Positions 25,615 to 35,700 of a DNA stretch of 64,000 nt are shown piece after piece; position 1 is the first letter of the stretch; every line of letters starts with the position of its first letter. This DNA comes from Batkoa obscura. Taxonomy: Eukaryota; Entomophthoromycota; Entomophthoromycetes; Entomophthorales; Batkoaceae. Both the position numbers and the translations under genes were made by a program. The notes under the pieces are model-generated. The model saw only the letters and a program-made list of their open reading frames with translations, did not search any database and was not told the origin of the DNA. The stretch is from assembly GCA_030770535.1 (NCBI GenBank), contig JASVEC010000024.1, forward strand, positions 372,001 to 436,000. Reading direction: 5' to 3'.

Positions 25615-26370
25615 TTAATTCCACCAAATACTTAGAGAAATACTAGGTGATAAAGCCTTAACATAATGCCACCAACCCTTAGGTAAATACAACATGTCAC
25701 CCTCATTAATGATAGTATCGATGTATGGTACATCTACCGCATTCGGAAACAAACTAACGTCTAGATTCTCTGGATCAATCCTTGAAGTATTACTCAAATA
25801 TTTTTCTTTAAATGGATATAACCTATCTTTATACGTATTATTATATAACCTTAAATATTTTGAACCTTTAATCTGTACAAATAAATTTTCGTAAGGATCA
25901 AAATGGATTGGAGTAATTGTATTCTCTGGTCCCATCCATAGCATCATCTGTTCAAAACCCACTCTTCCACAGTTGAGTAAAGTGGGTATTTTAATATCCT
26001 GTTGAAGTTGGGGTATGAAGTTAAGTAATGGGTATTGGGCTAGATAGCCATAGTTTGGTATATCTTTTAGTTGTGCTTTAAGATTACTCTGCATAAACAA
26101 CTTGATATATAAAGTTAGTGGTAACTCGGTTTTACTATCGATCTTATCATAGCGATCTAACTCGACGGGTACAAGTGTAGTTCCATGATGTTTTATCCAC
26201 CACTCCATATCTTGCCATTTATTTAAAGCATCCCAATCGTTTATTTGACCGCTTAGTTGTATGGGTTGGTTCTTTAGGTAATAGTTATCTTTAAATAAGG
26301 CATCTGTTATAGATGGTAGTATTTTTATGGGATTTGTAAGTTTGTTTAATAAAGTAAAAGTTTTATTCAT
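25615..26370 (-). CDS. JmjC-domain (JMJD5/FIH-like) dioxygenase
   Basis: A cupin_8/JmjC protein, probably an Fe(II)/2-oxoglutarate oxygenase acting on protein or RNA. The metal site is visible: HFDPYENLFVQIKG supplies His and Asp (HxD) and GWWHYVKAL the distal His. The 2OG-binding basic residue is probably the Lys of QIKGSKYLRLY. Also typical are WMGPENTITPIHFDPYE, GDMLYLPKGWWHYV and the C-terminal SISLSIWWN. I start at MNKTFTLLNKLTNPIK (26370) rather than the ATG at 26406, since the latter leaves only 26 bp to the divergent WDR89 start. Single exon, about 251 residues. Small JMJD5/JMJD7-like proteins share this architecture; the substrate cannot be told from sequence. Confidence 0.85.
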   Translation of the reverse strand: MNKTFTLLNKLTNPIKILPSITDALFKDNYYLKNQPIQLSGQINDWDALNKWQDMEWWIKHHGTTLVPVELDRYDKIDSKTELPLTLYIKLFMQSNLKAQLKDIPNYGYLAQYPLLNFIPQLQQDIKIPTLLNCGRVGFEQMMLWMGPENTITPIHFDPYENLFVQIKGSKYLRLYNNTYKDRLYPFKEKYLSNTSRIDPENLDVSLFPNAVDVPYIDTIINEGDMLYLPKGWWHYVKALSPSISLSIWWN

Positions 26371-26432
26371 TTTAAAAAAAAATGAATTTCGAGACTGAAA
26401 TTTCAAATATTTTTTTATAGTTTATTTGACAA

Positions 26433-27894
26433 ATGGAACCAACAAAGAATTATAGTTTAAATGTTAATTTTAATGTCAATGAGTATAAAATAAAGAGAAG
26501 AGTAGTGTTTAGTCAGGATTTAGAATATATATTTGATGTCAAGAAGATAGGAGATACAAAATTAGCAGTATCGGGATCAAACTTGAAGATTAATATTTAT
26601 GACCAAAATAGTTTAAACTTAATTAGTACATTAGATCATCACAAGAAACCAATTTCAAGTATTAAAAGAATAAATCAAAAACAAGATATTTTCCTTTCTT
26701 CTTCAGAAGATAAAACTATTGCTTTATGGGACTTGAGAGCTAGCTTATCCCCAATTCAAATTTGGACTGGTGAGTATTAGTAACATTATAATTATAATGA
26801 TAGAATTAATAAAGATAATTGAAGATAACCAAAACTCAATCAACTCCATAGATATTAATTGTGATGAAAGTTTATTGATTGCAGGCACTTCTTTTAGTAC
26901 TTATTCACGGGAAGCTAAGATTTTATTTTGGTATTTTAATGAGTAGTTAAAGAAAATCAAAATAATAAAATCTCCATTTAGGGACTTACGCACAAATAAT
27001 ATAGTCCAAGAATTTATTGAGTGCCATAATGACGATATCACTTTAGTAAGTCATATTTTAACAAACGAAGGAATTAAACTTAATACATCCAGATTGAGCA
27101 TCACCCAACAGATAAAAATAGATTTTTAAGTGGAGGGATGGATGGGTTAATATGTAGCTATAATTTAATATCTCAAGAAGAAGATGATAATCTAGAGAAA
27201 ACAATCAATTTTGGTAACTCTATAATGAGCTGTGGCTATTTTGGTCAAACACAACAATTTATCTTTGCTTTAAGTCACATGGAAACTTTTGCTATTTTTA
27301 GTTCAGAGGTAAACTAATCTTTGTTTACTATTTATTTATGTTACTTATTGCTATAAAAAGGGGGATTTAATCCATGACTTTGGTAGTATTAAAAATTCGT
27401 TCTGTCGTAAATCAGATTTTATTGTCGATTATGTTATCGGCTGCCACTACGATAAATTGGAGGATCAGCTCTATCTTATGGCAGGTTCTTATAAGTAATA
27501 TTATGATATCTCACTACTATATATAATATAATATATTAATTTAATTAAAGTGGTAAAATTGGGATATTCTTAGTTAAAGGGGAAGGTGAGTTACAACTAT
27601 ACCAAGTATTAAAAGATGGTCATAGTGATGTGGTAAGATCCGTATACTGGGACAATCAAGTAAGTTTAATAATAGTTATGATTGAACAACACAATTGAAT
27701 TTTTTATTAAGTCAAAAGAAATAATTACTGGGGCCGAAGATGGAAAGCTAATATCCTGGATCCATCAAATACAAAATAAACCTAATGTTGAAAGTAGACC
27801 GGGGAATATAAAGGTAATAATTGTTGTTCGATTGATTTAATACTGATCATCTTATTTATAGAATACAAATCACATTCGTTTTTCACCTTATTAG
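26433..27894 (+). CDS. WD40-repeat protein, WDR89-like
   Basis: A beta-propeller protein built of WD40 repeats. Visible repeats include FLSSSEDKTIALWDLRAS and INSIDINCDESLLIAGTSFS, followed by AKILFWYFNE. DDITLIEHHPTDKNRFLSGG then leads to MDGLICSYNL, and DVVRSVYWDNQKEIITGAED to GKLISWIHQ. The order HxDDIT...HP...LSGGMDGLI is the pattern I associate with WDR89; the short C-terminal tail ends RFSPY. Spliced from about eight exons, terminating at TAG 27892-27894. The family has no firmly known biochemical role. Its start codon lies 62 bp from that of the divergent JmjC gene, so the two probably share a promoter. Confidence 0.82.
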
Positions 27895-28180
27895 AAATAA
27901 TAAGATTTATAGATAAATAATATAATAGACTAAATAAAAGCTGTTAATTTGATTTACTAAAAAATAGCAACTAATTCATTTTTAAAAATTTACTTTTAAA
28001 TATAAACCACTCTATAATAAATATTGCATGAAAGTTAAAACTACGCTATTTTAATCCACTCTAATGTTGTATCTTAATTAATAAATAAATTCATAGTCCA
28101 TTACTGAGTTAAACTTGCAATCTAAATCTTTTATTTTAATTTAATAATTTTATATAAATTATAGCTACTTGTTTTATAAA

Positions 28181-28650
28181 TTATTTTTGATACATAGCTT
28201 GTGGAGGAAAACTTTGATTTGGATTCGCAGGGCCATCTGGTTTTTTAAAATTAATATACATACTTTTACAAATTAATAATAAAATTACTATTTTGAGGTC
28301 CCGGTTGTCTACCACCTAAAAAAACAATTAACTTAAAGGATTTAAAAATTAAACTATTTTAGTTACCTGAATAAATACCAGTAATCCTATCAATTACAGT
28401 TTGTGTTGTATCTTGACCAAGGCCTTAAAATAGTATTAGTAAAAAGTTTTAATTTAATTTATAAAACCGTTTAACATACCAGAATAATAATCCTTAACTG
28501 CAGCGGCATGTTTCCAACCCGAATTATGGGCCTTACGTACTGCCATAGTATCATGGGTTAAAAAGATATCACAATAGTCTATTACTTTTATTAACTTTTT
28601 GTTCATTCTTAATTATTCTTATTAAACTCACCACAGTAATATTTAGCCAT
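28181..28650 (-). CDS. YHC1: U1 snRNP protein C
   Basis: The U1-C subunit of the U1 snRNP, which stabilises pairing of U1 with 5' splice sites. It is encoded in five small exons that I assembled by hand: MAKYYC | [20 protein letters not shown] then [13 protein letters not shown] | [19 protein letters not shown] | GGRQPGPQN | [18 protein letters not shown]. The total is 85 residues. The U1-C zinc finger is intact (Cys6, Cys9, His24, His30). The matrin-type finger, [12 protein letters not shown] helix and Gly/Pro-rich tail all match the family. Exon 1 is only 19 nt and splits the finger after its first Cys. The four introns are about 45-90 nt. No single exon would be detected by an ORF scan. 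Confidence 0.93.
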
Positions 28651-28842
28651 TTTATATATTTAAAAAAGAATAAAATTTAGTTTGTATTTTTTTGCTTAAA
28701 TTATTTTTTTTGCACAGTAAGTTTTAACCTTATTTTTATCCCTAGAACAATTGCTATGAATTACACGTGATTAGGGTTATCCAGAATGTATATAAAACAA
28801 ACTTTAACAGTTTTATGACTTGACTTTGTTATAAGAAATAAG

Positions 28843-29328
28843 ATGGTACTCTATAAAGGCAGTTGTCATTGCGGTATTATAAAATTTGAAGTTGAAGCAG
28901 GAGAAGAGTTAACTATCATAGATTGTAATTGTTCCATTTGTTTTAAAAAGGGTAAGTTTTTAATTCTAGAACATAATAGATGAAGTAGTTAACTAGGTGT
29001 AGGTTTTCAACATTTAATAGTGAGTAAAGATAAATTAAAAATCAATAGTGATATGGAGTTGCTTTCTTTATATACATTTAATACCCATATAGCTAAGCAT
29101 TATTTTTGTAAAAAATGTGGTATTTGTCCTTTTTATATTCCTAGATCTAATCCAGATGGCTTTGATGTAAGTTTATATCCTTTTATTCTTTAATTTTATC
29201 TTATTATTTTTTAGGTTAACTATCGTTGTATTGACGAACCCAAACCAAAGAAGGTTGTTTTTGAACCTTATGATGGTAATAATTGGGAGCAACAACCTTC
29301 TTTAGCTCATCTTTCAGCTTCTAGTTAA
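28843..29328 (+). CDS. GFA-domain (CENP-V/GFA) zinc protein
   Basis: A small protein of the glutathione-dependent formaldehyde-activating (GFA) fold. Zinc-binding motifs are in order: GSCHCGIIKFEVE (CxC), DCNCSICFKK (CxCxxC) and YFCKKCGICPFYIPR (CxxCG). Spliced from three exons: MVLYKGSCHC...ICFKK, GVGFQHLIVSKDKL...NPDGFD, and VNYRCIDEPKPKKVVFEPYD ending SASS. Length about 126 residues, as in the eukaryotic CENP-V-like/GFA group. The zinc cysteines are complete. Enzyme activity of such proteins is generally unproven, so I give only the family. It converges on the GPI-type gene at 29403 with 74 bp between stops. Confidence 0.9.
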
Positions 29329-29402
29329 ATTCATTTAAAATGACATCAAATAAAAACATAATAAATATTTGAAGAAAATTGAATTAAAAATTATTTAATT
29401 TA

Positions 29403-29831
29403 TTATATAAAAACAACAGTAAGGTAGAATAAAGCCAATAATAAAATATGGATATCCACAATAAAACTATTAGAAGTCTCCTGCTTTGATTGCTTAAAAG
29501 AATTAGTTAAATTACTCTTCTTATTTAACCCATTATTATCATTCTCATTTCCATCCACCTTTATTTGTTTAAATGTTTGACTTTTAGGCAACATACAACC
29601 CTTATCAAATGCATCTTTTTTATTAAAATAAAGTAATTGAATATCGTTTCCAGAAGCAAAATCACTCAATATGTCTTTATGTTCCTTTTTAAACTCATAA
29701 TATTTAAATGCTGGAATATCATTTCCTTGATCCATTTGATTTACCTCTATCTGGTTCGTTGATCTACTTGAACTCATTGATTTAGCATGAAGTGTCACTA
29801 ATAATAAACCAGTTAATATTATATGCTTCAT
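29403..29831 (-). CDS. Small secreted, probably GPI-anchored protein
   Basis: I do not recognise a family. The 142-residue product starts with a clear signal peptide (MKHIILTGLLLVTLHAKS). It continues with a hydrophilic Ser/Asn/Lys-rich body containing one Cys (KGCMLPKSQ) and ends in a hydrophobic tail (IVDIHILLLALFYLTVVFI) with nothing after it. That combination is typical of GPI-anchored surface proteins; likely attachment would be among the Ser/Asn residues at ETSNS. Single exon. A degraded copy of its 3' part lies at 6121-6345. MITE copy E lies about 130 bp upstream of the start, in the presumed promoter. Confidence 0.75.
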   Translation of the reverse strand: MKHIILTGLLLVTLHAKSMSSSRSTNQIEVNQMDQGNDIPAFKYYEFKKEHKDILSDFASGNDIQLLYFNKKDAFDKGCMLPKSQTFKQIKVDGNENDNNGLNKKSNLTNSFKQSKQETSNSFIVDIHILLLALFYLTVVFI

Positions 29832-29959
29832 TGAAATAAATTGAAATTAAATATTAATAATTTATAAATGTAAAGATTTAAAGTTAGTTTAATTGTGGAT
29901 ATTAAATTTTAATTTCAACCAATAATCGGAATTTTTAAAGCGTGACTAAATGAAGATAT

Positions 29960-30058
29960 GGGAGTGTTTTTTTTGGCTTCATTACTTTTTCCATCTTTTA
30001 AGCATCATTTGAGTGGAAAAATTATTAGTAAAATTCTTAAATACAAAAATACATCCCC
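29960..30058 (+). mobile_element. MITE copy E (ATAT-flanked)
   Basis: 99 bp from GGGAGTGTTTTTTTTGGC to AATACATCCCC, ATAT at 29956-29959 and 30059-30062. It lies just upstream of the GPI-type gene. Confidence 0.92.
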
Positions 30059-30062
30059 ATAT

Positions 30063-30144
30063 CTCTTTTATTTACTTTTTCTTGTCTATTTTCTAAATGC
30101 TATTAAGTAGAAAATTATCAATAAGATTCATAAAAAAACATACT
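30063..30144 (+). mobile_element. Degraded MITE copy abutting copy E
   Basis: Sequence right after copy E's ATAT retains a worn core (TTGTCTATTTTCTAAATGCT, AAGTAGAAAATTATCAATAA, ATTCATAAAAAAACAT). Terminal GGGG/CCCC are lost. It is probably an older copy into whose flanking ATAT copy E inserted. Confidence 0.5.
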
Positions 30145-30275
30145 TATTTGTAGATAGATAGAACTTTACATTGAAATTAAGTTTAATATAAAAACTTGTT
30201 AATTATTGAAAAAATAGTTTTAAAAAATGAAATATATATTTAATGACTTTAAATAAAATTTTAGTTTTATTATAT

Positions 30276-30372
30276 GGGGCTGTTTTTTTTAGTTTCATTA
30301 TTTTTCCATTTTTTAAGCGCTATTTGAGTGGAAAGATTGTAGTAAAATTCTTAAATAAAAAAACACATCCCC
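30276..30372 (+). mobile_element. MITE copy F (ATAT-flanked)
   Basis: 97 bp starting GGGGCTGTTTTTTTTAGTTT and ending ACACATCCCC, ATAT at 30272-30275 and 30373-30376. Nearly identical to copy D, implying recent activity. Confidence 0.93.
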
Positions 30373-30426
30373 ATATAATAATAGTAAATGATTGAAATTA
30401 AATTTCAATATACTAAATGACCTTAT

Positions 30427-30458
30427 ATTTTATTTTATTTTATTTTATTTTATTTTAG
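30427..30458. repeat. (ATTTT)n simple repeat
   Basis: Six or so ATTTT units in a row, a microsatellite in the 3' flank of the membrane-protein gene. Confidence 0.9.
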
Positions 30459-30591
30459 TTGAAACTCAATTCAACTTTAGATTTAATCATAATCATATAT
30501 CTTAATACAATCAATATAATTACATTTATAATATAATTCTAACTCTGTTTTATTTTAACTTAATAATTAATCATCTATCAAACCACATAAT

Positions 30592-31521
30592 TCATCTTTT
30601 TTCATTGTCATTTGGCCTTTTCAAAAACACATTCAAATCTGTAGTAGATTCTAATAGAGAACTTGACTGTGTAGCAGTGTCCTCATTAGATTCTGAATTC
30701 TCATTTGTATGAGTCGATACAATACTAGTAGCATAACTTTGATTATAAAAATTAATCTTTTGTAAACCTAAGCCAAATTGATTTAAACAAATTATGGAAT
30801 AAATCACACTCATTAACATCAATAATACACATACTCCTTGAACTAGAAATAAGTTCAATATACTATTAATAAATATAGCTGAATTTTTATATAAGATATT
30901 GAGTTGAATTATGAATTGAATTTCATAATAAATTATTAAGCTTAAATAACCAACTGCCCCACTGAATAATATAATAAATAAAAACATAGAAATTCTTATT
31001 TCTTTCTTTAACTAAATGTGTAAATTAATAATCAAACATAAAAATATATAATATAAATTCTAACTTACTGATATAACCCCAATCAATAAAAATGCTATAA
31101 AGCACAAGAAGATTGTAGCAATATTGACTTTAATATCCGAAAACAATGGTGGTATCTTTATATCTGTATTATTCCAAGCCAGTCTTAAATAAACATAATA
31201 TGCTAATGCCATAATTAAATAACCAAATGTTAATTTCAATAATGCCCATAATAGTTGTCTTTTTTTCATTAATTTAAATGTATAAAAATTGGCGCCCATT
31301 TTTCGATAAACATTCCAAGTTAAATTACTTCTTAATACAAAATAAAAGGCTACTATTAAGCTTCCCGTTATTGCTCGGAAAAGTAATTCGACCCCATTAA
31401 TAATTAATGTTTTCCAACCATACAAACTAATATTCCCTATTAAATCACGTTTAATTGGATCCGTTATAAAATACTAAAATAATAGAAATAAATTAATATG
31501 TTAAATATAAATATAAATATA

Positions 31522-31578
<57 letters not shown>

Positions 31579-32007
31579 TACCATCATTAAAGCAATTGTT
31601 TCAAAACAACACAAAAAATAAACAATAAAATTAAATAAAAAATAAAAATGTAATTGATGTAAATTTTTACAAATAATAGCATCTAATAAATAAATATTTA
31701 ATATCAAATCATTAATTATTTTCATAATTGATTGATACAAATTCATATTAATACCCAAATCAAATTTAAATCCGGTAGTTGAACTGTTATACCCTATTAT
31801 TTGTATAATGTCTAATAACGATGTAATAAATAATTGAAATAATATAATATATGTTATTATTCGTTTCTTTGGTGTATCTAATAAACTGCCTTTGACCTAA
31901 TATAATGAATAAAATTATTTGAATATTTGAATTCTATTTTGTTATGGGAAATGAATTACTTCATGACTTAATAGTGAAGATAAACTCGATCTATCCCCAA
32001 CAGTCAT
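30592..32007 (-). CDS. Multi-pass membrane protein of unknown function
   Basis: Not recognised. The start MTVGDRSSLSSLLSHE (32007) is joined through an intron (GTAATT...TTAG) to VKGSLLDTPKKRIITYIILF. About seven hydrophobic helices follow, for example RIITYIILFQLFITSLLDII, LHFYFLFNFIVYFLCCFETI, LLFRAITGSLIVAFYFVL, LLWALLKLTFGYLIMALAYY, NIATIFLCFIAFLLIGVI, FLFIILFSGAVGYLSLIIYY and LNLFLVQGVCVLLMLMSVIY. A poly-Asn loop (about 19 residues) sits after the second or third helix. The C-terminal tail is Ser/Thr/Glu-rich and cytosolic-looking (SSLLESTTDLN). Seven helices with a Ser-rich tail would fit a receptor, but no GPCR motif (DRY, NPxxY) is visible, so this is only a possibility. Confidence 0.72.
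31523..31575. repeat. (ATT)n microsatellite within coding sequence
   Basis: About 17-18 ATT units, reading as poly-Asn on the minus strand in the membrane-protein gene; expected to vary in length between isolates. Confidence 0.9.
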
Positions 32008-32736
32008 TATTATTTGCTTTAATTAAAAATTGAAATTTATACTAGATAACAAATTAAAAAGATAGAAAGTAAAAAATTTAAATATTATTTCCTTCTTATT
32101 TTTTGATTTTTTTTTAAAAAATCGAGATGTGTGTTAATAAATTTACCGCTTTTGTTAATTAAGACACTTAAAACTTTCAAAACGGATTCATAAAAGAATG
32201 AATACTGATTTGTTGATTTTTATTTATTTATTTTACGGACAAAATTAAAACTATCAATGCTCCGTTTTTTTTACCAAGGTTGAAAACAAATAGGAAGTTC
32301 AATTAATTTATAACAATAGCTTTTTTATTTTAAATAAACTCATCTAATTATCATAATAACTATAACATAATAAACTCTAATTTGATTCTATTTAATTGTT
32401 ACTTTTACTAATTAAATGAGATTTATTAATAGACAGTTATTAAAACTAATATGTTAATTAATAAAATAGAATTTTATACAATCAATTATTGAGATAAAAA
32501 TTAAATATCTCTAATGTTAAAAAAGGAATTACATCTATAAACCTATATAGTACAAATAAATGGTGTTTTTATAACCTCAATATTCTTAATTAAATTTAAA
32601 TATATGACTATAATAATTAAACAATATAAATAATTTGAAAAATAAAAAATAAACTGTAAAAATTAGAAAACTAAAAATCAATATTTTTATTAACTTACTC
32701 ATAAGAAAACCCAGCTTTAAATGAATTTAACATTAA
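32008..32736. other. Intergenic, no gene seen
   Basis: AT-rich spacer, promoter side of the membrane-protein gene and 3' side of IQGAP. A near-inverted patch (TTTTTTAAAAAATCGAGA near 32115) is the only structure noted. Confidence 0.4.
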
Positions 32737-35700
32737 TCAAATATAAAATTTCTTATTAATAAAATGAAGTAAAAGATTAACGTTGACTTTCACTTCTTCA
32801 TCTAATAAATCAATTACCAATTGATTGTCAAATTGGGCTTGTAATAAAGATTCTAAAGAAATAATAGTATCTTCTCCAGGTAATTTTCTACCCATATAAT
32901 AAGCTGCTACTTTAAATTGACCTACTTGATCCGAAGATATAATAAAATCAATTTTGTCAAACTGTCTTGGTAAATAATCTTTAATACTAATTAATATTCC
33001 TTTTTGATATAATCGATCAGCGGTATATTTAAAAGACCCAAATTTAGGTACACTACCTGATTTACTAATTTCTTTTAAATGAAAATATTGTTTTGTAAAT
33101 GGTATTGCTTTTGTTTTTTTACTAAAAGAAATTAAAAAGGTTAATATTAATTCTTATTGTTTTAATTTCAAATAAAAATCAACTTACTTCTTTTTACTAC
33201 TATGCATATTCATACAAGAATCTAAATAATCTTGATAAATGGAATGTTGATCAATTAGGTATCTTTCTTTGATTTTTAAATTATTTATTGTTTGATAAAT
33301 TCTCTTTAATTCTTCTTTTCTAGATATTCTTCTTTTAGATTTACTTCTTATATCGGCTGCTATTGAATGAATCATAACTTGATAATTATCCTCTCTTTTA
33401 AGCATTCCTTCTGCTTCCAATTTTAAAGCATTGTTAAATGCAATTTGTTTTAATTGTGCAAATGACATACTATATTAATACTATTAATATATTTCTTTTT
33501 TAAATTAATTATTATTAATTTAATTTACCTTGTAACATCAATCAATTTTTGAGAAGATGAAGAATTGTTATCATTTTCATTTGATTCTTTTCTTTCTTTT
33601 TGTAAAAGATCTTTGAATCGAGTTTCTTCATTTTGACTCACTGGTTTTTGTAATACTTCTAATAACGAACTACCCGATTGTACTCTTAATACATAAGTCA
33701 TTAAACGTTTAGTTTCAACAAATAAATGTTTTAATTCACAATCTGATTCTAAAAATAAGACATTAATATTCTAATATTATTATAAAGTAAATAATTAATT
33801 ACCATTAATGGAAGGAAATCTATTAGACAAATGAAGAGAAATTTCTTTTGAGTGAGCTAATACTTGATCTGCAGAGATAGTAGGTGGATCCCCAATTTCT
33901 TTTAATATAATTTTTAATTGATCTTTATCACCATTAGTTAACCAATCTAAATTATTAATTAACATTTTATGTAATGAATAAATTTCATTTGGTGATATAT
34001 AGATCACTGGTCTTTTAGTAAAGGTTAAATCTAAAAACTCATCAATTTCAAATTGAATTTCAGGTTCTACTACTTCTGTTACTGAATAAATATATTTAGC
34101 AAATTTCTCAGAAGTGTAAGCAACATAAGTATTTAAAGGTTGCAAAAAGATATTATCTTCATTAAATAATTTGCCCATTGAAACTTGATTTAACATTTTA
34201 GCTACCTAAAAAGGTTAAAGTTAACAATATTAATATTTTATAAATAAATAATAATAATAAATATATTACTTCAGCTAAACATCTTCTATGATGTGGTGAA
34301 ATTTCTACTTCAATAACATCAAATGATTCAGGTGCAACGATAGCTGGATTAATATATCGATAATATACCAAATGACCCACAATTTTAATAATTACATTTT
34401 CTCTTTCATTAGGGAATTTTTTTAATAAACTGGCTTTTAATTCTTTAGCTATATATCGAATACCATATGGCATTTGATCTAATGAAGAATAGATTCTTTC
34501 AATAAATTGATCTGTGATTGATCTTAATTGTTGTAAATGTTGAATCAATACACTTCTTGTTTCACTATCATTTAAAGCTATTTCTGCTGTTACGTCATAT
34601 GGTCTTAAACTCTTTTCACCCGTTCTTAATTCTTCTTGTTTAATTAAAGCACGATAAATCTATATTAAAATAAAAATAAAATCAATGAGATTATATTAAA
34701 AAAAGAAATTAAATTATTAATTACTAATAAAGGATTAGTTTGCAAATCAATATTTGGATCCTGTAAAATTTGTTGAATAATAGGTTGTAATAAATCTCTT
34801 AAATACTTTCTTTCTTTGACTCCTCGATTGTAATGTACGGCTAATTTAATAAACACTGGATTGCCCCTTAAAAAGTCTTCAATTCTATTGATAGAATCTA
34901 ACTCAATATGAATTGCAGTCTTAAATAAATTTAATAACATAAACTCTTCTCTTTTATTTTGAGCAAAACCAAATAAAGTTAATACTACTGTTTCAAAAAA
35001 CTTTTTATATTCATTAGTTAATACTGTACCCTTATTATAATTATTTAAATTTAACTCTGAAGTTTCAGTAATATTTTTTAACTTAGAATTGTTACCACAA
35101 GACAAACTATTCTGATTAATTAAAGTTAATAATTTACCCAGATAAATAGGTTGAGTTTGTAATAAATAAAATAATTGTTGATAACCTTCTAATCGTTTAC
35201 GATTTTCTTTATCTAATTTTTTCAAGGGTATAACTTTATTTTCTTTGACTTCTAAATCTGATAAATTATTACTATTTCCACTATTACTTCCTAAAATTCC
35301 ATTCATTCTTGTAATTCTCAATACTTCTTCTAAACTAATTCGGTTTCGAACTAACAACGCTATTTTAATATCTAATTCATTTAGTTGATTTTCCGTTTGT
35401 CCGATATCTCGTATTTTTTTAATTGATGATTTTCTTAATTCTTCTAATTCTAGTTCTTCCGCAAAATCTTTATCACTATCTTCTAATAATGGTAAAAAGG
35501 ATTGCATACAAGAAATCCCATTTTCCGTCATTAAATCTAATTTAGGTGGTATTGTTGGTAAAGTATTACTTTGTATTCTTTGACTATTTGACGCCATTGT
35601 TCTTTGAATATTATCAACATATGGTCGATACTTTAAATAATTAGTTTGAAATTGCATTAATTTATGATATTGTTTCATGTTTTCAACAGAAGGAGAGATT

